From Paenibacillus sanguinis 2301083 = DSM 16941 (GTDB lineage: Bacteria > Bacillota > Bacilli > Paenibacillales > Paenibacillaceae), in the NCBI RefSeq assembly GCF_000374825.1, contig NZ_KB895377.1, positions 186,001 to 250,000 on the forward strand: a stretch of DNA of 64,000 bases. The letters are read 5' to 3'. The position numbers and the translations under genes are program-made. Of the stretch, positions 35,474 to 43,706 are shown one piece after another; the first letter of the stretch is position 1; each line of letters opens with the position of its first letter. Under the pieces are notes generated by a model. It made no database searches, was not told where the DNA came from, and saw nothing but the letters and a program-made list of their open reading frames with translations.

Positions 35474-36034
35474 ATGAAGACGAAGGATTTGGTATACGCC
35501 TCGCTGTTAGCTGCATTCATTTCCGTACTAGGCCTGCTTCCGCCCCTTCCGTTAGGATTTATCCCGGTTCCGATTACCGCGCAGACACTTGGGGTTATGC
35601 TGGCCGGGTCCTTTCTGGGCCGAAAAACGGGAGCCATTAGCCTGCTCTTGTTCATTATTTTAGTGGCTATCGGCTTGCCGGTATTGTCCGGTGGCCGGGG
35701 AGGCTTCGCTGCACTGGTTGGTCCGTCGGCCGGGTATATTTTGAGCTTTCCCATTGCCGCTTATGCCATCGGTTGGGCAACAGAAAAGGTATGGCGGAGC
35801 CTGAAAACCTGGAAAATGCTAATCATTCATATTGGCTTTGGCGTGTTGCTGGTGAACCTGATTGGCGCTCCGGTCATGGCGCTGATTACGAATACATCCA
35901 TCTGGGCGGGCTTGCTGGGGGCAGCCGCATATCTTCCCGGTGATCTGATCAAGGCAGTGGCCGCAAGTCTGATTGCGATGCAGCTTAGAGCGGTCAGTCC
36001 CATTGAGGACAAAATACATAGCTCAGCATCTTGA
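35474..36034 (+). CDS. bioY: BioY, biotin-binding S component of an ECF transporter
   Basis: The 186-residue membrane protein has six hydrophobic helices and the BioY features FIPVPITAQTLGVMLAGSFLGRKTGA, the GGRGGFAALVGPSAGYI segment and the C-terminal YLPGDLIKA. It captures biotin and works with the EcfA/EcfA'/EcfT module encoded seven genes downstream in the same operon. ATG 35474 follows GGTGGAGG. It is the first gene after the BirA operator. Confidence 0.95.
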   Translation: MKTKDLVYASLLAAFISVLGLLPPLPLGFIPVPITAQTLGVMLAGSFLGRKTGAISLLLFIILVAIGLPVLSGGRGGFAALVGPSAGYILSFPIAAYAIGWATEKVWRSLKTWKMLIIHIGFGVLLVNLIGAPVMALITNTSIWAGLLGAAAYLPGDLIKAVAASLIAMQLRAVSPIEDKIHSSAS

Positions 36035-36057
36035 GTTTAGTCTGGACGTGATTGAAC

Positions 36058-37554
36058 ATGAACTTACTGTTGCCTATCTTGAATCATGCTATAAAGGAAC
36101 CGGATCAAACCGCCATTTCCCACGCGCGAGGCTCATTGACATATTCGGAGCTGGTAGAACGGGTGCAGAAGGTGGCCTGTGGTCTGCGCAAAATGGCCGG
36201 CTTTGGTACTCGTGATAAAGTAGCCATTCTATCGCAGAATCGCGCAGAGTTCGTTGAGGTCTTCCTTGGGACTCTCTATGCCGGGGGAGTGCCCGTTGTG
36301 CTTGATCCCAAATGGAGTGCCTGCGAAGTCGCTGCGGTGATCCGGCAATGCAGTCCCAAGGTTCTGGTTCATGATCAGGACCTGACCGGGATCGCGGCGG
36401 GGGAGGACGATGGATGCGAGCGCTTTGCCTTCTCGGGTGATGGCCAACCGCCAGGAAGTTATGATATGTGGCTGGCTGCTCAAGAGCCAAGATTAGTGAT
36501 GGAAGCTGCGCATGAGCTGTTGTTCATCGGATTCACCTCAGGGACAACAGGTATGCCCAAAGGGTATGCCCGTACACCTAGCTCGTGGCTGCGTAGCTTT
36601 GAGGCTACGGGTCAGGCCTTTGAGCTAGGTCACATGAAGCAGGTGATGGCTCCCGGGCCGTTGGCTCATTCCATCTCGCTGTTTGCCCTGATGCAATGCC
36701 TGGTTGGCGGGGGCACCTTTCATATGCAAACGAGGTTTGCGGCGACAGATGTGCTGAAGCTGTGCGCCAGCATACCGGGGATGATCTTGTATGTGGTGCC
36801 GACCATGATCGATGCGCTGCTTGAGGCAGCAGATGGCGGTCAATACTTCATCGGGGCGTTAATCAGCTCGGGAGGGCTATGGTCCGAGCGCTCCAAAAAG
36901 CGATGCCGGGAGCGCTTTGCCGGGACCAGGCTTTATGAATATTACGGCTCGTCCGAGGCGAGCTATATCAGCTATGCCGATGCGAGTCAGGAACAGCAGC
37001 CGGGCTGCCTGGGCAAGCCCTTTAAGGGCGTAGAGGTGTCCATCCGCGATGAGCATTTCCGCGAGCTGTCGCCAGGAGCAGCCGGGTTGCTTTATGTTCG
37101 CAGCCCCATGCTGTTTGCCGGCTATTATGGCTTAGCCGAGGAGACGCAGGCGGTGTTTCGGGACGGCTGGCTAAGAACAGGAGACTATGTGCATATGGAC
37201 GACCATGGTACGCTCTATCTGGCCGGGCGTTTGCAAAATATGATTAAAACAGGCGGGCTAAAGGTTTTTCCGGAGGAAGTGGAGCAGGTGCTGCGGCGCA
37301 TTCCTTCCATCCGGGAGGTCATGGTGTTTGGCAAGCCGGATGAGCATTGGGGCGAGCAGGTCACGGCGATCATTCAATGGCGCAAGGGCTTGCGCTGGAG
37401 CCTGGAGGACATCAAAGCCTACTGTCTCCAGCGATTGGCCAGCTATAAAATTCCCAAGGAGCTTATTGCCGTGAACCGCTTCAGCTATACCAGCAGCGGC
37501 AAGATAGCCCGCCGGCAGATGATAGAAGTGATGAAAGGAGATAGCAGCTTATGA
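36058..37554 (+). CDS. Acyl-CoA ligase (ANL superfamily) in a BirA-controlled operon
   Basis: The 498-residue enzyme has the AMP-binding core FIGFTSGTTGMPKGYAR, YEYYGSSEASYIS, GWLRTGDYVHMDDHGTLYLAGR and the C-terminal hinge and Lys in SYTSSGKIARRQM. It activates a carboxylic acid to its CoA thioester through an acyl-adenylate. The operon suggests pimelate, a shorter diacid or a fatty acid; B. subtilis has a similar BirA-controlled set (yhfU-yhfT-yhfS: bioY, ligase, thiolase). ATG 36058 or TTG 36052 start; the ribosome site is weak. Its stop overlaps the thiolase start as ATGA. Confidence 0.88.
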   Translation: MNLLLPILNHAIKEPDQTAISHARGSLTYSELVERVQKVACGLRKMAGFGTRDKVAILSQNRAEFVEVFLGTLYAGGVPVVLDPKWSACEVAAVIRQCSPKVLVHDQDLTGIAAGEDDGCERFAFSGDGQPPGSYDMWLAAQEPRLVMEAAHELLFIGFTSGTTGMPKGYARTPSSWLRSFEATGQAFELGHMKQVMAPGPLAHSISLFALMQCLVGGGTFHMQTRFAATDVLKLCASIPGMILYVVPTMIDALLEAADGGQYFIGALISSGGLWSERSKKRCRERFAGTRLYEYYGSSEASYISYADASQEQQPGCLGKPFKGVEVSIRDEHFRELSPGAAGLLYVRSPMLFAGYYGLAEETQAVFRDGWLRTGDYVHMDDHGTLYLAGRLQNMIKTGGLKVFPEEVEQVLRRIPSIREVMVFGKPDEHWGEQVTAIIQWRKGLRWSLEDIKAYCLQRLASYKIPKELIAVNRFSYTSSGKIARRQMIEVMKGDSSL

Positions 37555-38702
37555 CAAAGGCCGTAATTGTTATGGCGAAGCGCACCCCTATTGGACGTAT
37601 AGGGGGAGTGTTTAGTGAGCTTGAGCCGGAAGCGCTGCTTGCTCCGCTCATCCGTCAGCTGCTGTCCGAGACGGGAGTGGCGCAGGACCGTGTGGATGAT
37701 GTCATTATCGGCAATGTGGTTGGACCGGGCGGAAATATCGCCCGGGTTGCGGCTTTGGCGGCCGGGCTTCCTGTTAGCGTGCCCGGCGTCACGATTGATC
37801 GCCAGTGCGGCTCCGGCCTGGAGGCGATTCATCTGGCCGCACGGCTGATCCAAAGCGGGGCCGGTGATATCTATTTGGCCGGAGGGGTGGAGAGCACGAG
37901 CCGGGCGCCATGGCGGATGCGCAAGCCGCAGACGCTAACGGGCGTGCCCGAGCTGTACACGCGGGCGCCGTTTACCCCTGCGGCTTATGGTGATCCGGAG
38001 ATGGGAGTAGCGGCGGAGAATGTGGCCCGTGCCTGCGACATCTCCAGGGAGGCCCAGGATGTATATGCTCTGCGCAGCCATCAGAAGGCCGTGCTGTCTC
38101 AGCAGACGGGAAGGTTTCGGCAGGAGATCGTACCGATTCAGGCCGGAGAGAGGCTGATCGATGAAGATGAATGTCCCCGAGCGGATACCAGCCTGGACAA
38201 GCTGCGCCAGCTTAGGCCTGTTTTTCTCGAAGGGGGAACGGTCACGGCGGGGAATGCCTGTCCCATTAATGATGGAGCCGCGCTCGTGCTCATCATGTCG
38301 GCGGAGAAGTGCCGCGAGCTCAAGCTGCAACCGGTGCTGCATGTTGTAGATACGCGGGTGGTCGGAGTGGACCCGCACTATCTGGGATTAGGTCCGGTCC
38401 CGGCGCTGCGCAGTCTGCTGCAAAGACATCAGCTAACCGTGGATGACCTGGATGTGGTGGAATTTAACGAAGCCTTTGCCGCTCAGGTGCTGGGTTCCTT
38501 GCAGGAGCTGGGGATTCCGCAGGACAAAGTGAATCCTGGCGGCGGGGCGCTGGCTTTGGGCCATCCTTATGGGGCATCCGGGGCGGTTCTGATGACCCGT
38601 CTGTATGCGGAGATGCTGCATAAGCCCTTTAAGCGCGGGGCGGCTGCGCTTGGTGTCGGCGGAGGATTGGGAATGGCCACCCTGGTAGAGGCCGCGCTAT
38701 GA
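37551..38702 (+). CDS. Thiolase-family acyl-CoA acyltransferase, second active-site Cys replaced
   Basis: The 383-residue thiolase keeps the nucleophile Cys86 in DRQCGSGLEAI, the NEAFA motif and the His of GHPYGASGA. At the C terminus the usual CIGGGxG is read GVGGGLG: the Cys that normally acts as acid/base in acetyl-CoA acetyltransferases is Gly. It could join an acyl-CoA and acetyl-CoA, or cleave a 3-ketoacyl-CoA, with changed mechanism or specificity. It overlaps both neighbours by 4 bases (ATGA), so equal expression with the ligase and dehydratases is likely. Confidence 0.88.
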   Translation: MTKAVIVMAKRTPIGRIGGVFSELEPEALLAPLIRQLLSETGVAQDRVDDVIIGNVVGPGGNIARVAALAAGLPVSVPGVTIDRQCGSGLEAIHLAARLIQSGAGDIYLAGGVESTSRAPWRMRKPQTLTGVPELYTRAPFTPAAYGDPEMGVAAENVARACDISREAQDVYALRSHQKAVLSQQTGRFRQEIVPIQAGERLIDEDECPRADTSLDKLRQLRPVFLEGGTVTAGNACPINDGAALVLIMSAEKCRELKLQPVLHVVDTRVVGVDPHYLGLGPVPALRSLLQRHQLTVDDLDVVEFNEAFAAQVLGSLQELGIPQDKVNPGGGALALGHPYGASGAVLMTRLYAEMLHKPFKRGAAALGVGGGLGMATLVEAAL

Positions 38703-39082
38703 ACCGGCTTGTTTTTCCCTATTGTCTGACAGCCGAAGCGATTATGACCTATGGACATAGCATAGCAGCTCCTTTGCAACAAGTGGACGGCTGCCTTGTG
38801 GCCCCGCCAACGATGCCGATCACCTTCTGGCATACTGATGAGGTACCATGGCTGGCCAAGGAGAAGGCGCTGATTCATGGTCAGCAGTCCTTTCGCTATG
38901 AGACGCCCTTGAAGGCGGGAGATCAACTGGCTTGCGAGTTGGCGTTAATCAAATGCGAGACAAAAGCAGGCCGCAGCGGCCAACTCATCTTGTATACGCA
39001 TCGGCTGGAATGCTGGTGCCGGGGCGAGTTGGCCGTGACAGCGGACACGGTGTTAATTTCCAGAGAAGGGGGGACCAACTGA
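38699..39082 (+). CDS. FAS1-like dehydratase (MaoC N-terminal domain) subunit
   Basis: The 127-residue protein is a single hot-dog domain of the MaoC_dehydrat_N / FAS1-like type (PPTMPITFWHTDEVPW, LIHGQQSFRYETPLKAGDQL, LYTHRLECWCRGELAVTADTVLI). This type usually binds the acyl chain but lacks the catalytic Asp/His pair. It is followed directly by a catalytic MaoC subunit, like mycobacterial HadA and HadB. It most likely forms a heterodimeric 3-hydroxyacyl dehydratase with the next gene product. It overlaps the thiolase as ATGA and the next gene by one base. Confidence 0.82.
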   Translation: MNRLVFPYCLTAEAIMTYGHSIAAPLQQVDGCLVAPPTMPITFWHTDEVPWLAKEKALIHGQQSFRYETPLKAGDQLACELALIKCETKAGRSGQLILYTHRLECWCRGELAVTADTVLISREGGTN

Positions 39083-39441
39083 TGATGAATAAGGCAATGA
39101 AGATTACAGAAGAGGCCCTGCGGCAATATGCAGCAGCTTCCGGCGATGTATCCGCCCTTCACCTTGAGCCTGATGCGGCGAAGCAAGCTGGCTTCGAGCG
39201 TCCGATTGCGCACGGGATGTACATTATGGGCTTGGCGCATTCCTTGTATCTAAGCCAGCACCCTGCCTCCTGGATCAAATCCTCCCAAATGACCTTTATC
39301 CGTCCGCTGCTTGTGGACACCACGGCTTATTTTGCCTACGCTTCTGTCGATGATAAGGTTGAGCTTCACGTGACTGAAGAAGGCGGCGATCTGGTAGCCC
39401 GGGGATATCTCATTGTGAGGGAGGCTTTGGATGGTGAATAG
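39082..39441 (+). CDS. MaoC-like 3-hydroxyacyl dehydratase/hydratase subunit
   Basis: The 119-residue hot-dog protein carries the (R)-hydratase signature YAAASGDVSALHLEPDAAKQAG followed by PIAHGMYIMGLAH, with Asp and His of the active site. Asn of the usual GDxNPxH is Ser here. With the preceding MaoC-N subunit it would dehydrate (R)-3-hydroxyacyl thioesters. ATG 39082 overlaps the upstream stop by one base (TGATG), with AAGGGGGG as ribosome site; the longer open frame from 38932 lies inside the neighbour and is not used. Confidence 0.85.
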   Translation: MMNKAMKITEEALRQYAAASGDVSALHLEPDAAKQAGFERPIAHGMYIMGLAHSLYLSQHPASWIKSSQMTFIRPLLVDTTAYFAYASVDDKVELHVTEEGGDLVARGYLIVREALDGE

Positions 39442-40264
39442 ACCCGCTCGAAAAATGGCTCTTATTACCGGCGCGACCCGGGGAATTGGCCGCAGCCTGG
39501 CCCTCCAGCTTGCCCAAAGCGGGTATCTGGTAGCCGTGAACGGCTTGCGGCCAGACGCGATTGAGCTGGTTATAGAAGAGATACATACCCGGGGCGGGGA
39601 AGCCTTGGGTTATTGCGCTGATGTTGCAGATGCCACACAGGTGGCAGCCATGATGAAGGCCATTGCCGAGGAAGCTGGCCCGGTTGATGTCCTCATTCAT
39701 AATGCGGGCATGGTGCGGGACCGCAAATGCAAGCAAATGACGGAGGAGGAATGGCAATCGGTGCTGAATGTGCATCTGAATGGCGCCTTCTACTGCATCC
39801 GGGAAGTGCTGCCCCATATGTCCGGGCGCGGCGGGGATATCGTGCTGATGACCTCGACAGCCGGACTGCAGGGCTCCGCCGGGCAAGTGAATTATAGTGC
39901 CGCCAAGGCGGGGATGCTGGGGATGGTCTGGACGCTGGCGGAGGAGCTGAAAGGGGAGCGTATCCGCGTCAATGCCGTGGCTCCGGCGGCACTCACCGAT
40001 ATGACCAGCCCCGTAATCGAACACTTGCAGGCCAAGCATGCCCTTCGCAACGAGCCGTTTCCCGAATTTTGGAATGTAGGGACTTCGGAGGAAGTGGCCC
40101 GCTTTGTCGACCTGCTCCTGAAGCAGCCGGACGCTCATTTGACCGGTGAAATTTTTGGCATTAACGGTACAGCGGTGACCTTATGGCAGAAGCCCGTCAA
40201 GCGGTGGACCACCGATGATCCGGCGCTGGCTTTCGGGCGCTGGAGAAGCGGGGGTGAGGGATGA
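39431..40264 (+). CDS. SDR-family 3-oxoacyl reductase (FabG-like)
   Basis: The 277-residue short-chain dehydrogenase has the cofactor motif TGATRGIGRSLA, NAGMVRDRK and the catalytic Ser-Tyr-Lys in MTSTAGLQGSAGQ and NYSAAKAGM. It should reduce 3-ketoacyl thioesters, the second step of an elongation round. The C terminus extends about 30 residues beyond FabG (KRWTTDDPALAFGRWRSGGEG). The start overlaps the MaoC gene by 11 bases, with GGGAGG upstream; the stop overlaps the next gene as ATGA. Confidence 0.87.
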   Translation: MVNRPARKMALITGATRGIGRSLALQLAQSGYLVAVNGLRPDAIELVIEEIHTRGGEALGYCADVADATQVAAMMKAIAEEAGPVDVLIHNAGMVRDRKCKQMTEEEWQSVLNVHLNGAFYCIREVLPHMSGRGGDIVLMTSTAGLQGSAGQVNYSAAKAGMLGMVWTLAEELKGERIRVNAVAPAALTDMTSPVIEHLQAKHALRNEPFPEFWNVGTSEEVARFVDLLLKQPDAHLTGEIFGINGTAVTLWQKPVKRWTTDDPALAFGRWRSGGEG

Positions 40265-41031
40265 TGCTTATTGCATTGGAGCAGGTAGACTTCTTTTACC
40301 GGGCTGGGCAGCCGGTTCTGGAGCAGGTGAGCTTGACGCTGCAAGCGGGCGAGTTCGTGTCCATCATCGGGGGCAATGGCTCTGGCAAGTCCACGCTGGC
40401 CCGGCTGATGGCAGGCTTGCAATCGCCTGGACGGGGGCGAATTCGCAAGGGGGAGAACGTGCGGGTGGGCATTGTTTTTCAACATCCGGATGACCAGTTC
40501 ATCACCACGACCGTGGAGGATGAAATCGTGTTTGGTATGGAAAATATCGGACTTTCCCGCGAAGAGATGCATGCACGTCTCCATGAGGTCTTGCGGGCCG
40601 TTGAGATGGAGGAATACAGACAGGCTCAGCCGCACCGGTTATCCGGCGGCCAGAAGCAGCGGGCAGCCATTGCTGCCGTCCTGGCTATGCGGCCGCAGAT
40701 GATTATATTCGATGAAGCGACCTCGATGCTGGATGCTCAGGGTCGGCAGCAGATGATGTATATCCTTCAGGAGCTGCGCCGCCAAGGGGTGACTCTCGTG
40801 CAGATTACTCATCATATGGACGAAGTCCTTCATGCCCAGCGTGTTCTGGTGCTGCATCAAGGGCGAGTTGCCTTTGACGGACTGCCTTCGGAGGCATTCC
40901 GCACACTGCCGTTAGCCGAGTACGGCCTACAGCAGCCCTTTGCTGCCCGGGTGCAGCAGGCGCTAGGGATTGAGACAGCTATCGGCCCGGATTGGAAGGA
41001 GCTGATTCGCACGCAATGGCATACCGATTAG
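40261..41031 (+). CDS. ecfA: ECF transporter ATPase subunit 1
   Basis: The 256-residue ABC ATPase has Walker A GGNGSGKST, Q-loop VFQHPDDQF, signature LSGGQKQR, Walker B MIIFDEATSMLD and the switch His in ITHHMDEV. The FQHPDDQF motif is characteristic of cobalt/ECF-type ATPases. It should pair with the next ATPase and EcfT to energise BioY, encoded at the head of the operon. Coupled to the SDR gene by an ATGA overlap. Confidence 0.92.
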   Translation: MMLIALEQVDFFYRAGQPVLEQVSLTLQAGEFVSIIGGNGSGKSTLARLMAGLQSPGRGRIRKGENVRVGIVFQHPDDQFITTTVEDEIVFGMENIGLSREEMHARLHEVLRAVEMEEYRQAQPHRLSGGQKQRAAIAAVLAMRPQMIIFDEATSMLDAQGRQQMMYILQELRRQGVTLVQITHHMDEVLHAQRVLVLHQGRVAFDGLPSEAFRTLPLAEYGLQQPFAARVQQALGIETAIGPDWKELIRTQWHTD

Positions 41032-41876
41032 ACGGAGTAAGCGTGAGCTATGCCGGGGTGACCGCTCTCCGGCAGATAAGCTGCACCCTTGATGAGGGCA
41101 AGTGGATCGCGGTGATCGGAGCCAGCGGGGCTGGCAAATCCACACTAGCTCATCTGCTCAAAGGGCTTGTTCCCGAGTTTGCTGGAGCGTATACGATCCA
41201 TGGACAGCCTGTGCCCCGGGATGCCCGTGGCCGGGTGGCAGTCCTGCCGCAGATCGGTCTGGTGTTTCAGCAGCCGGAGCGTCAAATCTTTGAGACTACC
41301 GTATCCAAGGAGCTTGCTTTTGCCCCTCGCATGCAAGGCTGGTCTTCCCGGCAGATCGACGAGGCCATTCGGGGCGTGCTGCCGCTGGTGGGTCTGGATG
41401 AAGGACTGCTGCCATTGGCGCCTTTTCAGCTAAGCGGAGGGCAAATGCGGCGTGTTGCGCTGGCATCGGTGCTGCTGACGGACCCGAAGCTGCTGATTCT
41501 TGATGAACCAACAGCAGGGCTTGATGCACCCGGCCGGGCGGAGATATTGCAAATGCTGCGTGCCTGGCAGCAGGAGAAGCGGCGCACGGTGCTGTTCATT
41601 TCGCATCATATGGAGGATGTGGCAGAGTATTCGGATGAGGTGCTGGTGCTTCATAAGGGACGGCTTCTTGGACATGAGCAGGCTGACTGCTTGTTTCTGA
41701 GCCATGCCGAATTGTTGCAGCAGGCTGGGCTGCCGCTGCCGGAAGCCATACAATTGCTGCACCTGATCCAGGAACTGTCCGGGCAGCCCATAGAACCGGC
41801 TGGCTGCCGGGAGCAGGATATTCTGCGCTGTGTCATTCCGGTGTGGCAGGCGAGAGGAAGAGGGCTTAAGACATGA
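41016..41876 (+). CDS. ecfA: ECF transporter ATPase subunit 2
   Basis: The 286-residue second ATPase has Walker A GASGAGKST, Q-loop VFQQPERQIF, signature LSGGQMRR, Walker B LLILDEPTAGLD and SHHMEDV. The QPERQIF form is typical of the EcfA' partner. ATG 41016 lies inside the end of the previous gene (16-base overlap). Unlike the three-gene bioMNY systems with one ATPase, this biotin operon carries two, so BioY may use a heterodimeric ATPase here. Confidence 0.9.
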   Translation: MAYRLDGVSVSYAGVTALRQISCTLDEGKWIAVIGASGAGKSTLAHLLKGLVPEFAGAYTIHGQPVPRDARGRVAVLPQIGLVFQQPERQIFETTVSKELAFAPRMQGWSSRQIDEAIRGVLPLVGLDEGLLPLAPFQLSGGQMRRVALASVLLTDPKLLILDEPTAGLDAPGRAEILQMLRAWQQEKRRTVLFISHHMEDVAEYSDEVLVLHKGRLLGHEQADCLFLSHAELLQQAGLPLPEAIQLLHLIQELSGQPIEPAGCREQDILRCVIPVWQARGRGLKT

Positions 41877-42670
41877 ACAGCAGGATGATTCTGGGGCAAT
41901 TTATGGACAGAGATTCGTTGCTTCACCGGCTTGATCCCCGAACGAAGCTGCTTGGCATGCTGCTGGTGATGCTGGGGGCAATGTCTCTGCACTCGCTGCG
42001 GCAATTTGTGATCATTACGGGGTTTGTGCTGTTCACGGCGCTGATGTCCAAAGTTCCGTGGATTAGCTATTGGCAGATGCTGCGGCCTGTAAGGCTTATT
42101 CTGTTGTTTACTTTTCTCTATAACATCTTCGCCACACCCGGGACGCATACGATCTGGTCCTGGTCCTGGATCATGCTAACGCAGGAGGGCATTTGGGCGG
42201 GCGTATCTGTTACCTGGCGCCTTGTGTTGTTGATTGTAGCAGCCTCAATATTAACGTTGACCACCAAGCCATTGATATTGGCGAAAGGCCTGGAGAGCCT
42301 GTTATCCCCGTTGTCCAAACTGCGAGTGCCTGTCAGCCAAGTCTCCTTGATGGTTGTCATTGCGATTCGCTTCATCCCTACGATTATGGAGGAACTGGAG
42401 CGGATTATCATAGCCCAGAAGGCTCGGGGCTATGATCTGGCAGCGGTGCGAATGCCAAAGCGTCTGCTCGCGTATATTCCCATCGTCATTCCACTCTTGA
42501 TGACAACGATCCAGCGGGCCGAGCAGCTAACGATGGCTATCGAGGCCAGGGCATTCGGGAATGGACAGGGAAGAAGCACATTCAGGCCGCTGACCTTGAG
42601 GGCACAGGATTTTTGGGCAGGCGGATGCCTGCTTTTACTGCTATTTATGATATGGAGGACAAATGGATGA
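41873..42670 (+). CDS. ecfT: ECF transporter transmembrane subunit EcfT
   Basis: The 265-residue protein has about five hydrophobic helices and the two coupling motifs that contact the ATPases, KARGYDLAAVRMPKR and EARAFGNGQG. It starts with the usual GQFMDRDSLLHRLDPRTKLLG. It links the two ATPases to the substrate-binding protein BioY. The start and stop overlap the neighbouring genes as ATGA, so it belongs to the same operon. Confidence 0.92.
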   Translation: MNSRMILGQFMDRDSLLHRLDPRTKLLGMLLVMLGAMSLHSLRQFVIITGFVLFTALMSKVPWISYWQMLRPVRLILLFTFLYNIFATPGTHTIWSWSWIMLTQEGIWAGVSVTWRLVLLIVAASILTLTTKPLILAKGLESLLSPLSKLRVPVSQVSLMVVIAIRFIPTIMEELERIIIAQKARGYDLAAVRMPKRLLAYIPIVIPLLMTTIQRAEQLTMAIEARAFGNGQGRSTFRPLTLRAQDFWAGGCLLLLLFMIWRTNG

Positions 42671-43629
42671 ACTGGAGCACACGTTTGACCCGGCGATTGA
42701 ATATCAAGTACCCCATTATTCAAGGCGGGCTGGCCTATCTGGGAGATGCGGGCCTGGCGGCAGCCGTATCCAATGCAGGCGGGCTGGGGCAGATTACCGC
42801 GATGAGCCTTCCGAATGCCGATGTCCTGCGTAAAGAGATTAGGCAGGCACGGACGCTTACGGACAAGCCCTTTGGGGTGAACCTGGCGTTAGGCATGCAC
42901 CATGCCGATTTCCATGAGCGGCTGCAAATCATCATGGAAGAGCAGGTCCCGGTCGTCTCCATAACAGGGGGCAATCCAGCCGAGATTTTGCAAATCTTGA
43001 GTGCTACGGAAATCGCCACCCTGGTGCTGGTGTCCTCGCGCAGGCAGGCGCAGAAGGCCGAGCAGCTAGGCGCCTCGGCTGTCATTGCCGTCGGGCACGA
43101 GGGGGGAGGACATCTGGGACGCGATGGTGTGGGGACGATGGTACTGGTTCCCCGCGTGGTGGATGCGGTGCAAATCCCCGTCATTGCAGCCGGAGGAATC
43201 GGTGACGGACGTGGCTGGATGGCGGCACAGGCCTTGGGAGCGGAGGGAATCCTGATGGGCACCCGTTTTATCGCAACACAGGAATGTACCGCAGCGGCGG
43301 CTTCCTATCAGCGTGCATTGGTTCAGAGCTCGGAAGCGGACACCACCATCATCAAGCAATCGATTCAATTTCCTGCCAGGGTACTGCGCAACTCCTTCGC
43401 CGAGCGCATTCTGGAGCTGGAGCGCAGCGATCCCGGTTATGAGAAGCTGAAGCCATGGATTAGCGGGGAAGTTAACCGGCGGTGGATTCATGATGGCAAC
43501 GAGGAAGCTGGCTTTGGCTGGGCCGGTCAGGTGACAGGCCTGATTCAGGATATCCCCACGGTATCTGAGCTGATCAAGCGCATGGTGCAGCAGGCAGAAC
43601 AAATCAAAAGCGCTTGGGGGAGAAGTTAA
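42667..43629 (+). CDS. FabK/nitronate monooxygenase-like flavin oxidoreductase
   Basis: The 320-residue TIM-barrel flavoprotein has IKYPIIQGGLAYLGDAGLAAAVSNAGGLGQI, KPFGVNLAL, the active-site HEGGGHLGRDG and the FMN-phosphate loop IAAGGIGDGRGWMAAQALGAEGILMGTRF. These features are shared by FabK enoyl-ACP reductase and nitronate monooxygenases. As last gene of an operon that encodes ligase, thiolase, reductase and dehydratase, an enoyl-CoA (or -ACP) reductase is the better guess; detoxification of nitronates remains possible. ATG 42667 overlaps the EcfT stop (ATGA). The terminator hairpin begins inside its last codons. Confidence 0.85.
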   Translation: MNWSTRLTRRLNIKYPIIQGGLAYLGDAGLAAAVSNAGGLGQITAMSLPNADVLRKEIRQARTLTDKPFGVNLALGMHHADFHERLQIIMEEQVPVVSITGGNPAEILQILSATEIATLVLVSSRRQAQKAEQLGASAVIAVGHEGGGHLGRDGVGTMVLVPRVVDAVQIPVIAAGGIGDGRGWMAAQALGAEGILMGTRFIATQECTAAAASYQRALVQSSEADTTIIKQSIQFPARVLRNSFAERILELERSDPGYEKLKPWISGEVNRRWIHDGNEEAGFGWAGQVTGLIQDIPTVSELIKRMVQQAEQIKSAWGRS

Positions 43630-43646
43630 AGGCCCCAAGCGCTTTT
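43606..43646 (+). terminator. Terminator of the BirA-controlled operon
   Basis: AAAAGCGCTTGGGG / CCCCAAGCGCTTTT is a perfect 14-bp stem with a 13-base loop. Its left arm lies within the last eight codons of the flavoprotein gene. Confidence 0.93.
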
Positions 43647-43706
43647 ATAATGGTCATTTTGCATTTCACGGTTTGTCCTCTTTGTTGTCTACCCGCTTGA
43701 AGCCCA

